Below, one piece after another: positions 7,674 through 9,240 of a stretch of 9,240 bases of DNA. The DNA comes from Lysobacterales bacterium (GTDB lineage Bacteria; Pseudomonadota; Gammaproteobacteria; Xanthomonadales; Marinicellaceae). Where the stretch lies: positions 1-9,240 of the forward strand of contig JALSIL010000547.1 in NCBI GenBank assembly GCA_026990095.1. Direction: 5' to 3'. Below the pieces are notes generated by a model. It worked only from the letters and a program-made list of their open reading frames with translations. It made no database searches and had not been told where the DNA came from. The translations under genes and the position numbers were made by a program. The stretch's first letter is position 1, and the number at the start of each line of letters is the position of its first letter.

Positions 7674-8303
7674 ATGAGAATACAGCAATTAGATGAAGAT
7701 TATGCGTTAGTGCGCAAACAACTTTGGCCTAAGGCCTTTAAAATAGGGCTTTATTTTATTGCCCTCATGTGGGCAATCTTTATTATTGACAAGTTACTGC
7801 CTTTTATCGCTCTAAATAGTTATGGCATTCATCCACGTCGGTTAAATAGTTTATACGGTGTATTTACCACGGTATTTTTACATGGCAGTCTGTCGCATTT
7901 AATGAGCAATACTTTGCCCTTGTTGCTAGCCCTAACAGCCCTTTTTGGCAATTACCCCAAAATTGCAAAAAAGGTGTTTATTTATTCAATAATACTAACA
8001 GGAATAATGGTTTGGTTGTTTGCACGTAATGCCAATCATATAGGAGCAAGTGGTATACTTTATGCTATCTTAACCTTTATCTTCATCAGTGGTTTTATTC
8101 GCAAAGACATGCAATCGGTAGGTATATCCCTTGTTATTGTTTTTCTCTATGGCTCACTCGTTTTTGGTATTATCCCCAATAAAGCGCACATCTCATGGGA
8201 GTCTCATCTTTTTGGCTTGTTAGTGGGTGTTTTTCTTGCGTGGTTATACCGCAAACGGGAAATTCCAATTTATAAAACCTATCAAGATTTTGACGACGAT
8301 TAG
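7674..8303 (+). CDS. Rhomboid-family intramembrane serine protease
   Basis: This 209-residue integral membrane protein fits a minimal six-helix rhomboid, with helices near residues 22-42, 63-92, 99-117, 124-142, 149-168 and 177-195. The catalytic dyad is visible: Ser126 in GASG on helix 4 and His178 in SWESHLFGLLVG on helix 6. The helix 2 motif FLHGSLSHLMSNTLPLL supplies the conserved His70, His75 and Asn79 that support the oxyanion hole. It lacks the cytosolic N-terminal domain of E. coli GlpG, having only about 20 residues before helix 1, and ends in an acidic tail (DFDDD). The start ATG lies 14 bases after the BepA-like gene; AAGG is 12 bases upstream, a long spacing. Co-transcription with the protease is likely. 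Substrates cannot be predicted. Confidence 0.9.
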   Translation: MRIQQLDEDYALVRKQLWPKAFKIGLYFIALMWAIFIIDKLLPFIALNSYGIHPRRLNSLYGVFTTVFLHGSLSHLMSNTLPLLLALTALFGNYPKIAKKVFIYSIILTGIMVWLFARNANHIGASGILYAILTFIFISGFIRKDMQSVGISLVIVFLYGSLVFGIIPNKAHISWESHLFGLLVGVFLAWLYRKREIPIYKTYQDFDDD

Positions 8304-8458
8304 GCAATTGATTATTTGATTCCAAAATAGAAATATTCCAAATCCTTAATATACCTAGAAAATTCATAAAAACCCTAATCACCTACCAAAAGTGAATGAT
8401 TTTTTAAGGTAATAATTTTTTAAGATTAAGTCTTTATGACGTATTACAAAGTGAAAAA
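8304..8458. other. AT-rich convergent intergenic region, no gene seen
   Basis: This 155-base gap lies between the rhomboid gene and the 3' end of tRNA-Leu, both transcribed towards it. I see no ORF with family resemblance. TTTTTTAAG occurs twice, starting about 16 bases apart near 8400-8425. The only terminator-like element for the rhomboid transcript is a weak 4-5 bp stem (8377-8401) before a T run. No convincing intrinsic terminator for the tRNA transcript is visible, only TTTTT directly after the tRNA-Leu CCA. Confidence 0.5.
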
Positions 8459-8545
8459 TGGTGCCCGGGGCCGGAGTCGAACCGGCACGGTGTTACCACC
8501 GAGGGATTTTAAGTCCCTTGCGTCTACCAGTTTCGCCACCCGGGC
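8459..8545 (-). tRNA. tRNA-Leu (anticodon UAA)
   Basis: On the minus strand the acceptor arms GCCCGGG and CCCGGGC pair fully, followed by discriminator A and an encoded CCA (8459-8461). The anticodon loop CTTAAAA sits on an AGGGA/TCCCT stem and gives UAA. A long variable arm (CGGTG, then CACCG) marks a class II tRNA, and the T arm has GTTCGAG. It is 87 bases with CCA, the last gene of a Gly-Cys-Leu cluster, equivalent in position to E. coli leuZ. Confidence 0.97.
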
Positions 8546-8566
8546 AGGGTATAGGCATTGCTAAAA

Positions 8567-8640
8567 TGGAGGCTGGAACCAGATTCGAACTGGTGTCCAC
8601 GGTTTTGCAAACCGCTGTATAGCCACTCTACCATCCAGCC
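8567..8640 (-). tRNA. tRNA-Cys (anticodon GCA)
   Basis: Acceptor arms GGCTGGA and TCCAGCC pair, followed by discriminator U, the main cysteinyl-tRNA synthetase determinant, and an encoded CCA. The anticodon loop TTGCAAA on a GCGGT/ACCGT stem gives GCA, and the T loop is TTCGAAT. It is 74 bases long and is followed by tRNA-Leu after a 21-base spacer. It is equivalent in position to E. coli cysT. Confidence 0.97.
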
Positions 8641-8650
8641 AATAATTTTG

Positions 8651-8682
8651 TTTTTATATTTCCTGATAGAAAAATATAAAAA
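8651..8682 (-). repeat. Perfect 11-bp AT-only inverted repeat in the tRNA-Gly/tRNA-Cys spacer
   Basis: On the minus strand TTTTTATATTT is followed by a 10-base loop and its exact complement AAATATAAAAA. It lies three bases downstream of a second inverted repeat (8685-8706), and its 5' arm is the U-rich tract that follows that hairpin. In the tRNA precursor it could fold, act as an RNase E-type single-stranded target when open, or mask the U tract. Sequence alone cannot tell which. Confidence 0.6.
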
Positions 8683-8684
8683 GT

Positions 8685-8706
8685 GTATTCTTGTTGGTAA
8701 GAATAC
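8685..8706 (-). terminator. 8-bp hairpin plus U-rich tract between tRNA-Gly and tRNA-Cys (possible attenuator or processing site)
   Basis: On the minus strand GTATTCTT, loop ACCAAC and AAGAATAC form a perfect 8-bp stem starting six bases after the tRNA-Gly CCA. A TTTTTATATTTTT tract begins two bases after the stem. This layout resembles an intrinsic terminator, but the stem has only two G-C pairs, so at best it would be partial. It could reduce Cys and Leu tRNA relative to Gly tRNA or mark a processing site. Confidence 0.4.
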
Positions 8707-8712
8707 GGTGTT

Positions 8713-8788
<76 letters not shown>

Positions 8789-8802
8789 TGAAGAGGTTGC
8801 AC

Positions 8803-8830
8803 ATTATAGGTTGACTAAATTAATTGTCAA
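8803..8830 (-). promoter_or_regulatory. Consensus sigma-70 promoter of the tRNA-Gly-Cys-Leu operon
   Basis: On the minus strand the -35 is TTGACA (8830-8825) and the -10 is TATAAT (8808-8803), both exact consensus with a 16-base spacer. The expected start is near 8796, leaving a leader of about eight bases before tRNA-Gly. AT-only tracts upstream of the -35, towards pgsA, could serve as an UP element. The strength suits stable RNA and means the tRNAs need not depend on read-through from pgsA. The -35 lies within a GTTGAC/GTCAAC dyad (8810-8831). Confidence 0.88.
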
Positions 8831-8889
8831 CAAAATAATTCACATTAATTATATTATTTAATAATTTATTTTCAATCTTTAATAAAGGC

Positions 8890-9240
8890 CTAAATTTTCT
8901 CTTTCATCATTGGCCAAGCGGCTTTTAAATAGATGAACATAGACCACAAAGTTAGTACAGTAGCAATGTATAGCAAAGTTAGCCCGATTTTATAAACAGG
9001 CATTCCCCATAAGTCCTTATAATAGAGTAAAAAGCCAATAGCAAACATTTGAAATGTGGTTTTTACTTTTCCGATGAATGCTACATTTACCGTTGTTTTT
9101 TCGCCTAGATCTGCCATCCATTCTCGTAAGGCTGAGATTGTTATTTCTCGACCAACAATGACTGCCGTTGCTATCATCATTAATATGGTGTTGTGATCTT
9201 GTAGTAATATAATTAATGCTGTAGTAACGGTTAATTTGTC
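8890..9240 (-). CDS. pgsA: CDP-diacylglycerol-glycerol-3-phosphate 3-phosphatidyltransferase PgsA, C-terminal part (5' end outside window)
   Basis: PgsA makes phosphatidylglycerophosphate from CDP-diacylglycerol and glycerol-3-phosphate at the inner membrane, the committed step to phosphatidylglycerol and cardiolipin. The frame is open to the window edge, so 116 residues of a protein of about 180-190 are visible. It begins DKLTV, whose Asp is the last catalytic Asp of the CDP-alcohol phosphatidyltransferase motif; the rest of that motif lies outside. The stretch VGREITISALREWMADLGE, then IGKVKTTFQM and TVLTLWSMFIYLKAA aligns almost position by position with E. coli PgsA (REIIISALREWMAELGK, IGKVKTTAQM, AVLTLWSMLQYLSAA). 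ATG codons at 9180 and 9177 are internal. The tRNA operon follows after about 100 bases, as in E. coli. Confidence 0.95.
   Translation of the reverse strand, partial: DKLTVTTALIILLQDHNTILMMIATAVIVGREITISALREWMADLGEKTTVNVAFIGKVKTTFQMFAIGFLLYYKDLWGMPVYKIGLTLLYIATVLTLWSMFIYLKAAWPMMKEKI

Noticed and set aside
8377..8406. Intrinsic terminator after the rhomboid gene
   Set aside because: The stem is only 4-5 bp (TCAC/GTGA or AATCA/TGATT) with a long loop; the T run alone is not enough in such AT-rich DNA.

Overview
The window is an AT-rich chromosomal stretch from a gammaproteobacterium. The main reasons are the gene order pgsA, tRNA-Gly(GCC), tRNA-Cys(GCA), tRNA-Leu(UAA), which matches E. coli pgsA-glyW-cysT-leuZ, a complete tusDCBE cluster, and a BepA-type M48 protease. 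I do not assign a genus. I saw no mobile element, CRISPR array, phage gene or rRNA.

Region 1 (1-4901, + strand) looks like one transcription unit. It holds the 3' end of a TPR-repeat gene, then a membrane-anchored FG-GAP/ASPIC-UnbV beta-propeller protein two bases later. A large MASE1-(CHASE-like)-PAS-GGDEF-EAL cyclic-di-GMP enzyme follows; its TTG start lies inside the end of the propeller gene. TPR plus ASPIC/UnbV neighbours are a recurrent pair of unknown role, and the tight coupling to a c-di-GMP enzyme is the most suggestive functional link in the window.

Region 2 (4903-6084, - strand) is tusD-tusC-tusB-tusE with ATGA or short overlaps. It encodes the sulfur relay that feeds 2-thiolation of U34 in tRNA. 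TusE keeps the penultimate Cys but has Ser at the second DsrC cysteine position, which favours tRNA thiolation over dissimilatory sulfur metabolism. The tusE stop lies one base from the stop of the convergent c-di-GMP gene, and an 11-bp hairpin covers the end of tusE.

Region 3 (6160-8303, + strand) starts divergently from tusD. It holds a secreted BepA-like zinc protease with a TPR tail, followed 14 bases later by a six-helix rhomboid intramembrane protease, so it is probably an envelope-proteolysis operon.

Region 4 (8459-9240, - strand) is the 3' part of pgsA (phosphatidylglycerophosphate synthase) followed by three tRNA genes with encoded CCA ends. A consensus sigma-70 promoter (TTGACA, 16-base spacer, TATAAT) sits about 15 bases upstream of tRNA-Gly. 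The 72-base spacer between tRNA-Gly and tRNA-Cys is almost filled by two perfect inverted repeats, which could cause attenuation or guide processing. This spacer and the promoter dyad are the best non-coding observations. I found no clearly new biological system; the region is mostly core and housekeeping DNA, with one less familiar signalling/propeller operon.
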